This document shows, one piece after another, positions 1-8,820 of a stretch of DNA of 64,000 nt (its first letter is position 1; the number at the start of each line of letters is the position of its first letter). The translations under genes and the position numbers were made by a program. The DNA lies in assembly GCA_964396375.1 (NCBI GenBank), contig CAYNEY010000030.1, forward strand, positions 1 to 64,000, read 5' to 3'. A model generated the notes under the pieces. The model was not told the origin of the DNA and ran no database searches. It was given only the letters and a program-made list of their open reading frames with translations. Origin of the DNA: FEN-1139 sp964396375 (GTDB taxonomy: Bacteria > Myxococcota_A > Polyangia > Polyangiales > Polyangiaceae).

Positions 1-134
1 GCGAACCGGAAGTGTCCGTCGGGAGTCGCAAGGATTACCAGCCTGCCCCACATGCCGCCCGGAACCTAGCAGAGGCGGCGGGAGCCGAGAAGTCCGGAGC
101 GGCGCGCCCAGGCGTTCCCGCGAAGATAGGACCA
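1..134. other. Left-edge intergenic sequence
   Basis: No gene, RNA or clear hairpin is visible in this GC-rich stretch downstream of the first minus-strand gene. The reading frame across it on the plus strand is antisense to that gene. Confidence 0.5.
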
Positions 135-1163
135 TCAAGGATGGCTTGGGTGCACCCCGAAGGACGAGGCAGAGGGCTCGGTGGAATCGGTGAACTGCCC
201 AAGGCCGACAAGCGGGATCTCGCGCCTGGGCTCGCCCGGATCGTTGCTCCACAGTTCGAGCGTCCCTTTCACGCCGCGCGTGCCCAAGATGACCCGCTTC
301 GGCAGGAGTTCGACCAGGATTTCGCGGCGTGTCCCCGGGCCCCGTGGGAGCAACTCTGCGCGGAAGGGACCATCGGTGATCGTGACGGAGCTCACCTCGA
401 AGTCGGGCGCGCTACTGTCGACGGAGACGCGCACCTGCTTCTTGCCGCGGCCTTTCAGGTTGATGAGCGGATTACTCGGCTCGATGCGGAGCGTGCCCAC
501 GACGCGACAGCCATAGGAGAGCGTGAGAGAAGAAGGCTCGGTCAGCCCAGTCTCGAGCTTCACGCTCCCCGTGTGCGACCCCACGCTCGTCGCGCGGCAC
601 ACCACCTCGAGCAGTGACTCCTGTCCGAGCCACCGCACCTCCACCTCGGGTTCCGTCACAGGCACGAGGACCGGCTTGGCTCGCCCCAACTCGGTGCCCG
701 TGAGCTTGGCGGTGAGCCTGCGCGACTCGCCGAAGGGTAGGGTTGCCTCGAGATAGTCGGGAGAGAATCCGAGCCGGGGCTCGATCCGTCCGCGCACCGA
801 GAGCACCAGCGGCTCCCTGCGGCCGCGGAAAAAGACGCGGAGCTTCTCCGAGAGCGGCCCGGGCAGATCGGAGCGACACTCGAGCTTCACTTTGGCCGAG
901 GCTGCCGGCTCGAGGGAAAGAGATGCCAGCTGAAGACGGCAGAACCGGCTCGCTTCGATCCGCTCTACCGAGAGCGGCACGCGGGTCGGGTTCTCGAGGA
1001 TGAGCTCACGTGTCGCCAACTGGTCCTTGGCCAGAGCCCCAAGTTCGACCGGGTCTTCGGAGAAACGCAGGCGCAAGGAGGCACGCTCAGCCTCTGCGGA
1101 CGGCGCGCCCCGACAACCGGCGAGCAGAAGGCCCGCCACGGTGAGAGCTCTCACCAGCTCCAT
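135..1163 (-). CDS. DUF1573-like lipoprotein
   Basis: This is a 342-residue predicted lipoprotein. A hydrophobic leader ends in the lipobox-like LLLAGC at about residue 17. Beta-rich repeats follow, with phrases such as 'LILENPTRVPLSVERI' and 'LELWSNDPGEPRREIPLVG'. These are typical of DUF1573/ASPM-SPD-2-Hydin immunoglobulin-like modules, which are usually structural domains of surface proteins. The start codon lies 3 nt after the stop of the upstream linker lipoprotein, so the two are probably cotranscribed. No catalytic motif is visible. The family assignment rests on the motif pattern only, and the role is unknown. Confidence 0.6.
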   Translation of the reverse strand: MELVRALTVAGLLLAGCRGAPSAEAERASLRLRFSEDPVELGALAKDQLATRELILENPTRVPLSVERIEASRFCRLQLASLSLEPAASAKVKLECRSDLPGPLSEKLRVFFRGRREPLVLSVRGRIEPRLGFSPDYLEATLPFGESRRLTAKLTGTELGRAKPVLVPVTEPEVEVRWLGQESLLEVVCRATSVGSHTGSVKLETGLTEPSSLTLSYGCRVVGTLRIEPSNPLINLKGRGKKQVRVSVDSSAPDFEVSSVTITDGPFRAELLPRGPGTRREILVELLPKRVILGTRGVKGTLELWSNDPGEPRREIPLVGLGQFTDSTEPSASSFGVHPSHP

Positions 1164-1166
1164 GCG

Positions 1167-2844
1167 CTACGGGCAGACCCGCGGGGTGTCGAGTTGCCCG
1201 CGGATGCTGGCGATGGTGTTGCCCCAATTGGAGTTGGGGTTGTACTGCGCGAGCGAGATCACACCGTCGGCGATCCGGTCGTTGATGCTGCCTGGGACGT
1301 CCCAGGCAGCATCGTGGCCCGCAGACGAGCCGTTCGCTCCGTAGCCGGTGTCGGCGAGGATGGGCTTGCCGGTGACCTGAGAGAGCCCCGCCCAGGTCAT
1401 GTCGTTGCTGGAACGGATCACCTCCGTGTTGGCGTTGGTGCCGCCCCCCGAGGTGTGGACGAAGGTAAAGAGGGACATGTCGAAGTGTCCGTACCACCAA
1501 GCGCCGTTGTCGCCGCCATTCTCGGGTCCGACCCAAGGCGAGGCGTCGATCGAGAAGAAGGCGTTGGGCAGGCTACTCCGGAGCGCCCCCACGATCTCGG
1601 CCACGCGCGAGGCCGCCTGAGCCGCCGTCCAGGCCGCAGTCTGGCTGTCGTAGGTGTACTGGTACCAATCAGGCTCGAGTTCGAAAATGATGGGGCGCTC
1701 GGTGCCCCAGCAGTTGGCGTAGCCCGCCGAGTAGCTGCGGTAGATGTCGAGGATCCGCGACCAGTCCGCGGCGATGTATTGGGCCCCGTAGGTGCAGAGA
1801 TCGCCCCCACTGCAACCCGAGACGTTGCAATCGCAGAGGTTGTGATCGCGCTTCACGTTGCCGGCCGCCACATAGGTGACGACCACCGGAGTGAGCCCCT
1901 CGAGCTCTCCCCCCGGATTGCCCTCGTCGCAGACGTATTCCTGATCGAAGGAGGAACCGAGCATCCAGCCTGGGGTGTAGAAATCGAGCTGGGAGATGAG
2001 CTGGTCGCCACCATTTCGAGCGATGGAATCGATGGTACCGAAGTGGAACCGGCACTCGGCGAAGGCATTGCCCGTCGGCGCCGCACCACCCTCGCCGGGA
2101 GCACCACCCTCGCCGGGAGCACCACCCTCGCCGGGAGCACCACCCTCGCCGGGCCTGCCACCCTGGCCTTCAACCGCCCCACCTTGACCAGGGGTTCCAC
2201 CTTCACCGAAAACCGCGCCGCCCTCACCTTCGACCGCACCACCTTGACCAGGAGCCCCACCCTGCCCAGGCGCGCCGCCCTCACCTTGATTGGCGACGCA
2301 GGTCCAGAGCGCCGAGCCAGGATCGCAGGTGCAGGTGCGCGTGGTGCGCACGCACGGCGCGACATCCACGGCGGGAATGCAGGCGTCGCCAGTGTCGACG
2401 CCGCGCACGCAGGTGGACTCACCGGTGGCGCCACCTTGACCCACTACAGCTCNNNNNNNNNNNNNNNNNNNNNNNNNNNNNNNNNNNNNNNNNNNNNNNN
2501 NNNNNNNNNNNNNNNNNNNNNNNNNNNNNNNNNNNNNNNNNNNNNNNNNNNNCGCCTTGACCCACCACGGCCCCGCCTTGACCCACCACGGCCCCGCCTT
2601 GACCCACCACGGCCCCGCCTTGACCCACTACGGCCCCGCCTTGGCCCACTACAGCTCCGCCCTGACCCACCGCGCCGCTGGTGCCAGCGTTGCCGCCACT
2701 CGCCGCCATCGTGCCTCCACCTTGAGCCAGGGTCCCACCCCCAGTGCCGGTGGTGGCTGGCTCACCATCCGTGCTGTTGCCACCACAGGCAACGTGGATC
2801 AGGGAAAAGATAAGACATGCGGAGAGGGAAGACAGGTGTTTCAT
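1167..2844 (-). CDS. Linker lipoprotein with possible TIM-barrel glycosidase-like domain (interrupted by gap)
   Basis: The leader ends in a lipobox (IHVAC), so the product is probably an outer-surface lipoprotein. In order it has a 7-residue AVVGQGG repeat broken by a 100-N gap, a Cys-rich segment (about 2290-2430), a second GQGG/GEGG linker, and a C-terminal domain of about 300 residues (about 1170-2070). That domain has alternating beta-alpha signatures: 'IIFELEPDWYQYT', 'FFSIDASPW', 'FTFVHTSGGG', 'KPILADTGYG'. The acidic residues at strand ends look like a TIM-barrel hydrolase, but I cannot assign a glycoside hydrolase family. The known coding bases on either side of the gap sum to a multiple of 3. 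The gene is therefore intact if the true gap is also a multiple of 3, which 100 is not. Confidence 0.6.
2085..2285 (-). repeat. GEGGAP/GQGGAP coding tandem repeat
   Basis: Imperfect 18-bp units encode Gly-Glu-Gly-Gly-Ala-Pro and variants. They form the second linker of the lipoprotein, between its Cys-rich segment and the C-terminal domain. Confidence 0.8.
2432..2670 (-). repeat. 21-bp AVVGQGG coding tandem repeat spanning a gap
   Basis: 21-bp units encoding Ala-Val-Val-Gly-Gln-Gly-Gly are visible on both sides of the N run. The repeat very likely caused the assembly break, so copy number in the genome is unknown. Confidence 0.85.
2453..2552. other. 100-N assembly gap in linker repeat
   Basis: A run of exactly 100 N is the usual placeholder for a gap of unknown size. 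It sits inside the 21-bp repeat, and the frame on the two sides requires a true length divisible by 3. Confidence 0.95.
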
Positions 2845-2857
2845 GGGGTTCCGAACG

Positions 2858-2894
2858 CAAACTTGGTTCTACCAGGAGGGTAGTTGCCAGTTTG
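2858..2894 (-). promoter_or_regulatory. Leader hairpin before linker lipoprotein
   Basis: CAAACTTGG (2858-2866) pairs with CCAGTTTG (2887-2894), and CTACC (2869-2873) pairs with GGTAG (2879-2883). Together they give a two-step stem ending 14 nt before the start codon at 2844. It may control translation or transcription of the lipoprotein. It matches no riboswitch I recognise. Confidence 0.4.
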
Positions 2895-2939
2895 GTCCGA
2901 GCCGCCCACAAATCGATGTGTTCTGCGGACAGAAAAGGT

Positions 2940-2968
2940 GAAGGGCCCGAGGAGACCCCGAACCCTTC
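2940..2968 (-). terminator. Possible terminator after pectate lyase gene
   Basis: GAAGGG (2940-2945) pairs with CCCTTC (2963-2968). An inner CGAGG/CCCCG stem lies within it. On the minus strand a short T-rich tract (CACCTTTTC) follows. The hairpin lies about 35 nt after the stop of the pectate lyase gene, as expected for an intrinsic terminator, but the T tract is weak. Confidence 0.4.
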
Positions 2969-3001
2969 AAAGTGCACGCAAAAAATCCGCCCGTGATGTG
3001 A

Positions 3002-4991
3002 CTACTGGGGACCGGCTCCGCTCTCGACGATGCTCGGGACGTTCTGGGCCGGATCGGCAGTGTAGGAGTAGGGCGGGTCGTTGAACACCGCGCCGCCTCC
3101 GCCGGTAGACTGCTCGCCACTCGCGGCATCACCGTCATAAACGTTGCCGGTCGCCGAGATATTGGCCGTCTCTTCGTTCGAGTCGCTGTTGAACTCGTGG
3201 GGATCGCCGTGGGTGAAGTAGTTGTTCTCGACGAAGAGGTGGGCGTCGTACCCAGCACGGACGGCGTAGTTGGTGGCACTCGACGAGTAGTAGTTGTTGA
3301 ACAGGTGGTTCTTGCCGAAGCGCACCCGCGGCTGACGTTCCACCACGTTGTCCGCCCACCAGTTGTGGTGCCAGGTGATGTTCAGGTTCCCCGCCGAGTC
3401 TTCCGAATCATCGCCACCCACCAGGTTCGAGTAGCGGTGGCCGGCGGCGCCCGTCGAGTCATCACCCTCGTTGTCGGTACGGGGCGTGTAGTGGAACTTG
3501 GTCCAGGAGACAGTGATGTAGTCGGCACCCTTGGTGATGTCGAGGTTGCCGTCGGTACCGTCCGAGATATCGCAGTGATCGAACCAGATGTGGTGGGCGT
3601 CGTTCTGAACCGAGATCCCATCCGCCCCCGACGAGCAACCTTCACTCGAGTCGTAGTCCGGATCGAGGGCACAATCCCCCTCTCCGTAGCCGACGAAGGT
3701 GATGTTGCGGACGATGATGTTCGACGAGCCGCTGATCCCCATGTGTCCCCCGAAGGAGGCGCCGCAGATCCCGACGATGGTCTTGTTCGAACCCACGTCG
3801 ATGTCACCCTTGCCAAGATCGCCGGTGACCCAAATCACCGCGGGGGTATCGTTGGACACGGCGCTCTGCAACTGGGAGAAGCTCGTCACCGTCTGCGGCG
3901 TGGCGTTGCCTCCGCCCGTGATCCCTCCCGCTTCCGTCACCCAGCCGATCGGCGTGGGTTGGGGCGGCGGCTGATCGCAACCACCCGTCCAACCGCCAGT
4001 GCCGGGCGCTCCACCTTCGCCGGGCGCTCCACCTTCGCCGGGCGCTCCACCTTCGCCGGGCGCTCCACCCTCACCAGGCGCACCACCCTCACCAGGCGCA
4101 CCACCCTCGCCAGGTGCTCCACCCTCGCCGGGTGCTCCACCTTGACCCGTCGCACCGCCAACCCCCACCAGCGTACCGCCACACTGACAGAAATCGGAGC
4201 TGTGTCCCGAATCGCAGTCGATGGCGGGACGGTCGGCGTCAGCCGCGCATTCGCCGGACACGTCTTCGTAGGCCGTGACACAGGTGAGCCCCGCAGCGGC
4301 ACACACCTGCGTGCAGCCAGCCCCATCGGTGAAGACCGCCGTACAGAAATCAGCGCCGCTTTCACACAAATCCCAGCCTGCGGTCTCGATCGCCGAGCAG
4401 TCCACGGTGGCGGTCGCGCCGCCTTGGCCCGGGGCACCGCCCTCACCGACAGGAGCGCCGCCCTCACCGACGGGAGCGCCGCCTTCGCCGACCGGGGTAC
4501 CTCCCTGACCAACGGGGGCACCTCCCTGACCAACGGGGGTACCTCCCTGACCAACGGGGGTACCTCCCTGACCGACCGGGGTGCCACCTTGGCNNNNNNN
4601 NNNNNNNNNNNNNNNNNNNNNNNNNNNNNNNNNNNNNNNNNNNNNNNNNNNNNNNNNNNNNNNNNNNNNNNNNNNNNNNNNNNNNNNNNNNNNCAGCCGG
4701 AGCACCACCTTGGCCAGCCGGAGCACCACCTTGGCCAGCCGGAGCACCACCTTGGCCAGCCGGAGCACCGCCTTGGCCAGCCGGAGCGCCGCCCTGAGTC
4801 GAGGCTGCACCCCCCGATCCGAGACCCGTCGAGCTCGAGCCACCGCTGGTGGTGGGGCTCCCCGCACCGCCCCCAACCTGGATCACGTCCGTGGCTTTCT
4901 GATCTTCTCCGGAACAGGCGGCGAGGGCCAGAAGGGCGGCGAGGGTGCCAAGGAGGGTGGTCGGGACTGTCTTGCGATAGGAAATGGTCAT
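3002..4991 (-). CDS. Secreted pectate lyase, PL1 family, with linker repeats (interrupted by gap)
   Basis: This lipoprotein probably cleaves pectate by beta-elimination outside the cell. The leader LLALAACSG carries a lipobox. It is followed by GQGGAPA/GQGGTPV repeats with a 100-N gap, a Cys-rich module of about 80 residues (about 4160-4410), a GEGGAP linker, and a parallel-beta-helix domain (about 3010-3960). Pectate lyase signatures are present: 'HIWFDHCDISDGTDG' followed by 'DITKGADYITVSW', and 'NVVERQPRVRFGK', which contains the conserved RxPxxR with its catalytic Arg. Known coding bases on both sides of the gap total a multiple of 3, so the frame can be intact. The gene is divergent from the phosphoesterase at 5158. 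The Cys-rich module could bind polysaccharide, but that is inference. Confidence 0.85.
4006..4150 (-). repeat. 18-bp GEGGAP coding repeat
   Basis: About seven 18-bp units encode GEGGAP between the Cys-rich module and the lyase domain of the pectate lyase. Confidence 0.85.
4440..4797 (-). repeat. 21-bp GQGG(A/T)P(A/V) coding repeat spanning a gap
   Basis: 21-bp units encode GQGGAPA upstream of the gap and GQGGTPV or variants downstream of it. The linker sits between the lipid anchor and the first folded module of the pectate lyase. Confidence 0.85.
4594..4693. other. 100-N assembly gap in pectate lyase linker
   Basis: A placeholder run of 100 N sits within the 21-bp repeat. In-frame joining requires a true length divisible by 3. 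Confidence 0.95.
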
Positions 4992-5157
4992 GGGCTACTC
5001 CGGCGGCGCGTTCGAAGAGTTCGACGGGTTCCGGCGTTAATGCACGAGGGCATCCCGGCGATCAGCAAATCCTCAGGTTCTTCTCGACCTTCCACCCTGC
5101 CACACCATTCCGCGGCAGATGGATTATGACTGAGCTGTACTTCCCGAGCCCTCGCCG

Positions 5158-6303
5158 ATGACTGAGCTTCGCCACGCCCTCGCCCACGCGCCGGTCACGT
5201 TCCTGCTGCCGGCGCTCTTGCTCGTGGTCGCGGCGTGGAGCCTGCCCGGATTTCGGAGCCGCCGCGCCCGTGCCTGGTTGGTGGTGCCCTACCTCTGGAT
5301 GGCACTCACGCTGATGTTCTGGAGCGAGGCCGACCACGCCGAGCTCGCCGTGCTCTTGGTGCCGGGCTTCGCTCTGCTTGGGTTCTTGCTCATCGCGGTG
5401 CCGGCCTGGCTCATCGCCGAAGCGCTGCTGTGGGTACTCGGCAGGCTTTGGCCTCACAGGGTGAGGCGCGCTCCCGTCATTCACGCGACCAGTCTCGGAG
5501 CACTCGCGCTCACGCTCTATCAGGCTGCACAGGCCACGAGGGCACCGGAGGCGGTGTGGCATGAGGTGACGCTGCCGGAGCGGCACTCGTCCCGACTGAC
5601 CATAGCCCAACTGAGCGATCTGCACCTGCGGGGGCTCGAGGATCGCCCGCGGCTCTTGGAAGTGGTGCGCGCCACCCAGACCCTGGACGCCGATCTGGTA
5701 GTCATCACGGGCGACATCTTGGACGGGGCGGTGAAGAGTCCAAGGCGCCTGCTCGAGCCGCTCTCGGCGCTCACTGCCAAGAAGAACGTCTACGCCGTGC
5801 TCGGCAACCATGACCTGTACGCTGGCGCCGAGCTCTTGACCCAACACCTCCGCGACCTTGGTGTCACCGTGCTGCTGAACGAGCACCGCGTACTCGAGGT
5901 CCAAGGACTCTCAGTGCCGCTCGTGCTGGCGGGGGTAACCAATCCCAGCAGCGGATGGCATGGGGGCAAACGATCGCGGTCGCGGGATGAGCTGGCCACT
6001 CAGGATTCCGATCCGCGGCGCGCCTTCGCCCATGCACCCGAGCCTGCCCTGCGCGTGCTGCTCGCCCACCAACCGAAGAGCGTAGTCGCGGCGCGAGATC
6101 TCGGAGTCGATTTGGCCCTGGTCGGCCACACCCACGGCGGTCAGTTCTTTCCCTACACGGGACTCATCGACGGTGTGTTCCCCTATCCTACCGGCGCCTC
6201 CCGCGATGGCGCCATGAACGTGATTGTGAGCGGTGGACTCTCCTTCTTCGGCCCGCCCCTCCGCGCGCATCCCCCAGAGATCACCGTGATTTCGCTGCGG
6301 TGA
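5158..6303 (+). CDS. Membrane-anchored metallophosphoesterase
   Basis: This 381-residue protein has several N-terminal hydrophobic segments (within about residues 10-125) followed by a calcineurin-like phosphoesterase domain. Metal-ligand motifs are complete: SDLH with D154/H156, GD at D186, GNHD at 216-219, and GHTHGG with H324/H326. The layout resembles the YaeI/YkuE-type membrane phosphoesterases, some of which act on lipid A precursors or UDP-diacylglucosamine. The substrate here cannot be read from sequence. It is transcribed away from the pectate lyase gene across a 166-bp divergent intergenic region. Confidence 0.8.
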   Translation: MTELRHALAHAPVTFLLPALLLVVAAWSLPGFRSRRARAWLVVPYLWMALTLMFWSEADHAELAVLLVPGFALLGFLLIAVPAWLIAEALLWVLGRLWPHRVRRAPVIHATSLGALALTLYQAAQATRAPEAVWHEVTLPERHSSRLTIAQLSDLHLRGLEDRPRLLEVVRATQTLDADLVVITGDILDGAVKSPRRLLEPLSALTAKKNVYAVLGNHDLYAGAELLTQHLRDLGVTVLLNEHRVLEVQGLSVPLVLAGVTNPSSGWHGGKRSRSRDELATQDSDPRRAFAHAPEPALRVLLAHQPKSVVAARDLGVDLALVGHTHGGQFFPYTGLIDGVFPYPTGASRDGAMNVIVSGGLSFFGPPLRAHPPEITVISLR

Positions 6304-6382
6304 TTTTTCTCTCAAGGTTCGGCGCGACCTGACGTTCCAAGAGCTTGAGATCCCGCGTTCGAGGATCTCGGATTTGGTTCCA

Positions 6383-6458
6383 ACGAAACGGCAAACCCGT
6401 CGCGAGGCGGGGACGCAAAGCCATCGGGGCTCTCTGAGCTGGCTGGGCTACCGAAAGG
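6383..6458 (+). promoter_or_regulatory. Class I cyclic-di-GMP riboswitch (GEMM-I)
   Basis: The sequence contains the GEMM-I core in order: GGCAAACC (6390-6397), a stem closed by a GCGA tetraloop, GGGACGCAAAGCC ending at 6422, a second helix, and GGCTACCG ending at 6453. By alignment with the Vibrio Vc2 RNA from memory, the three ligand-contact positions are a G (6391), the middle A of GCAAAG, and a C (6451). This fits c-di-GMP rather than the G-to-A variant linked to cGAMP. The 3' end runs into GAAAGG (6453-6458), the probable ribosome-binding site 7 nt before the protease ATG. Control is therefore likely at translation initiation. Confidence 0.88.
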
Positions 6459-6465
6459 CACACCC

Positions 6466-7563
6466 ATGTCCGTCATCCTGCGTTCGGCGATCCTCATCGC
6501 TGGGCTTTTCGCGTTCGGATGCGCCACCCCCGACCCGGCCTCGGACGGCGAGCTCTCAGTCTCGCTCGCCGCCATCACCGACGGACTTCCGGCCAGTGAC
6601 TATCCGGAAGCCGCGCTGGTCAACATCGATCCAGGCCCCGAAGGAATGAAGGTCTGCTCGGGCGCGCTGATCGCCCCGAACGCCGTGCTCACCGCGGGGC
6701 ACTGCCTGGATGGGCACACCAGCTTCGAGATCCACGTGGGCGGCGAGTTCCGGCGCACCACCGACGCGGTGGTCTTCGATTGGTACGAGAACGGCTCGAA
6801 CAAGGTCAACCCCGAGCACCATGACATTGGGCTCTTGTTCTTCGAGACCCCGATCGTGCTCGACCAGTACCCGACGCTGGCGCTCGCGCCCTTGCCCGAT
6901 CAGAGCCCGGTGACCTGCGTGGGGCGCGTGCTGGACGGGCGCATCACCTCCGAGCTTCATCAGACCACGACCCAGGTGAGCTCCGCCGCCAGCATCGGCT
7001 TTCCCTATGACTACGTCTCGCCGGTGGTCACGCAGCGCGGCGACTCGGGCGGCCCGGTCTACGCTGGTGATAGCCACCAGATCGTGGCCGTGAGCTCGGG
7101 TGCCGGCAGTGAGATCCAGGTGATGGCTCGAGTCGATCTGTTGGCCTCGTGGATCGACCAGCAGCTCACCTTGCACCCCATATTCGTGGAACAAGAGGAG
7201 CCGAGCGCAACGGTGGAACCCGAACCCACCGAGGCCTGCGCTCCGGAGACTGAAGGCAATGACACGCTGGCTGCAGCAACTTCGGGGGCCACCGCCTTCT
7301 GCGGCGCTCTCTCGATAGGGGATCGAGATTTCTTCCGCGTCTCTCTGGCCCCCGGACGACACAGCCTTTCCCTCGAGGCCGAGGCAGATGCCAAGATCAG
7401 TGTCGGCCTGGCTGTCGGCGACAGCTGCTTCTTCGCCCACCGCGACGTGCGCCAGATCACGGTACGGATCTCAGGAGGCGAAGCCGAGTTGTGCGTGCGG
7501 GCGGATTCTCCCACCAACACCGCACAAGGTTATCGCCTGACCGCGACCCAGCCCGGCGAGTGA
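6466..7563 (+). CDS. Trypsin-like serine protease lipoprotein with C-terminal PPC-like domain
   Basis: This 365-residue exported protease has a leader ending FAFGCAT, a plausible lipobox. The S1 fold carries a complete triad: H79 in TAGHC, D120 in HHDIGLL, and S194 in GDSGGPVY. Residues about 255-365 form a beta-rich tail (ETEGNDTLAAA, then GDRDFFRVSL). It resembles bacterial pre-peptidase C-terminal domains, which often accompany secreted peptidases. The start is fixed by GAAAGG 7 nt upstream. That site overlaps the end of the GEMM-I aptamer, so synthesis is probably governed by cyclic-di-GMP. No zymogen activation site was identified. Confidence 0.88.
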   Translation: MSVILRSAILIAGLFAFGCATPDPASDGELSVSLAAITDGLPASDYPEAALVNIDPGPEGMKVCSGALIAPNAVLTAGHCLDGHTSFEIHVGGEFRRTTDAVVFDWYENGSNKVNPEHHDIGLLFFETPIVLDQYPTLALAPLPDQSPVTCVGRVLDGRITSELHQTTTQVSSAASIGFPYDYVSPVVTQRGDSGGPVYAGDSHQIVAVSSGAGSEIQVMARVDLLASWIDQQLTLHPIFVEQEEPSATVEPEPTEACAPETEGNDTLAAATSGATAFCGALSIGDRDFFRVSLAPGRHSLSLEAEADAKISVGLAVGDSCFFAHRDVRQITVRISGGEAELCVRADSPTNTAQGYRLTATQPGE

Positions 7564-7609
7564 GCGACTCCGCCAGTCGATGGTCACGCGCATCTCGCGG
7601 GCGGGACGG

Positions 7610-8626
7610 TCACCGACCGAGTTGTGCTGCGCGGTACTCACGCGGCAAGACGCCATGCCACCGCCTGAACGCGCGGTCGAAAGCGCCAAGGCTTCCGAAA
7701 CCGAGTCGGAAGGCGATCTCCCCAATGGTGCCTTGACCACGGAGTTCATGCTCGGCCAGCTCACGTCGGGTCTTCTCGACCAGCTCAGAGAACGTCACGC
7801 CCTCCGCCGACAGGTGGCGCCGCAGAGTAGGGGGACTCACCCCAAGACGCCGCCCCACCCACGCGATGCTGACCTGACCGGAGCTGAGGTATGCCGAGAG
7901 CAGCTGAACCACCCTGGCACTCAAGCTCTGCTGCGACTCGAGTTGAGAGATAAGTTGCTCGGCTCGCGCCGACGACGCAGCCCCCAGGGGTTCGCACGAA
8001 ACGTTCATGGGTGCGTCGAGGTGTTCGCGCCGTAGACGAAGGGCAGTACGTCCCGCGTCGAAGCGCACCCGGCAGCGAAAAGCTCGTCCATACTCCCCGA
8101 GATAGTCGGGGGCCGGGTGAGCGAACTCGAGAGAGAGCTCGGTCTCGTCGAGAGAGGAGTTGCGACGCAGAAACTGCACGATGTCGGCCATGGCGAAATC
8201 CGAGGCCACGCGAAGGGCGGTCCCACTCGCCCGGGAACGGCGAACGAAGAGCACGTCACCGCCCTCATGCTCGAGCGAGAAAGTGGCCTCCTCACTCAGT
8301 AGACGTATGTACCGGATCGTGCACTCTAGGGCAGCTCCAACCGTTGGGCAGTTGCGGGCGGCCTCCTCCAGAGGATCACGATCCTTGGCCTCGAAGTACG
8401 GGGCTGCATGGAGGCCGATCGCCTGGTCACCAGTCGCCTGGACGGCACCGTCGAGCATGCCGAGAGCGTCCTCGAGGGACACTCGGAGGTTCGGATCGGC
8501 GAGACAGGCGTCCGCCGGAGCGGACTTGGTGAGTGAAGCGCCTCGAGGGTGCGTCGCCAGGTACCGGAGAAAGGCCCATACGACCCTGATGGACTGGGTG
8601 GGTTTGGCCGTCGGTTTCTTCGGCAC
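7610..8626 (-). CDS. AraC-family transcriptional regulator
   Basis: This is a DNA-binding regulator of 338 residues if the GTG at 8626 is used. That start was chosen because everything further upstream is antisense to the GQGG repeat of the next gene. The N-terminal part resembles the ligand-binding domain of OruR-type AraC regulators ('GLHAAPYFEAKDRDPLEE' to 'GRAFRCRVRFDAGRTALRL'). The C-terminal 100 residues form the double helix-turn-helix: 'VGRRLGVSPPTLRRHLSAEG' and 'IGEIAFRLGFGSLGAFDRA'. It is divergent from the polyesterase-like lipoprotein at 8821 and probably regulates it, itself or both. No strong ribosome-binding site marks the start. Confidence 0.85.
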   Translation of the reverse strand: MPKKPTAKPTQSIRVVWAFLRYLATHPRGASLTKSAPADACLADPNLRVSLEDALGMLDGAVQATGDQAIGLHAAPYFEAKDRDPLEEAARNCPTVGAALECTIRYIRLLSEEATFSLEHEGGDVLFVRRSRASGTALRVASDFAMADIVQFLRRNSSLDETELSLEFAHPAPDYLGEYGRAFRCRVRFDAGRTALRLRREHLDAPMNVSCEPLGAASSARAEQLISQLESQQSLSARVVQLLSAYLSSGQVSIAWVGRRLGVSPPTLRRHLSAEGVTFSELVEKTRRELAEHELRGQGTIGEIAFRLGFGSLGAFDRAFRRWHGVLPREYRAAQLGR

Positions 8627-8769
8627 GCGAGAAAGCGTACACGAATTGGCTCGGTGGCTCAAATCGAGCGTGGGAACCGACAGAGCTTTGGGGTGACGAT
8701 TTTGAGCCCCAATGTCAACACCCGGAGGCAGGAGGGTGTGAGATACCGAACGGAGACATCGAAGTTGGC

Positions 8770-8787
8770 GTGTGACTCGAGTCTCAC
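8770..8787. promoter_or_regulatory. 18-bp near-perfect palindrome in divergent intergenic region
   Basis: GTGTGACTCGAGTCTCAC is symmetric at 16 of 18 positions around the perfect core GACTCGAGTC. It lies 34 bp before the ATG at 8821, between the AraC gene and the esterase-like gene. It could be an operator or a leader hairpin. A smaller inverted repeat, ACACCC (8718-8723) and GGGTGT (8734-8739), lies nearby. Confidence 0.4.
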
Positions 8788-8820
8788 CGGCGAGAGCCCG
8801 CCAAACGAGGGAGAACCCAC

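Noticed and set aside
1194..2813. Long plus-strand open frame opposite the first linker lipoprotein
   Set aside because: It is antisense to a gene with a signal peptide and folded domain. Its residues are Arg/Ala/Pro-rich shadow sequence, and it reads through the N run.
3197..5161. 654-codon plus-strand frame across the pectate lyase gene
   Set aside because: The opposite strand encodes clear PL1 motifs. The frame's apparent repeats are the reverse of the coding stalk.
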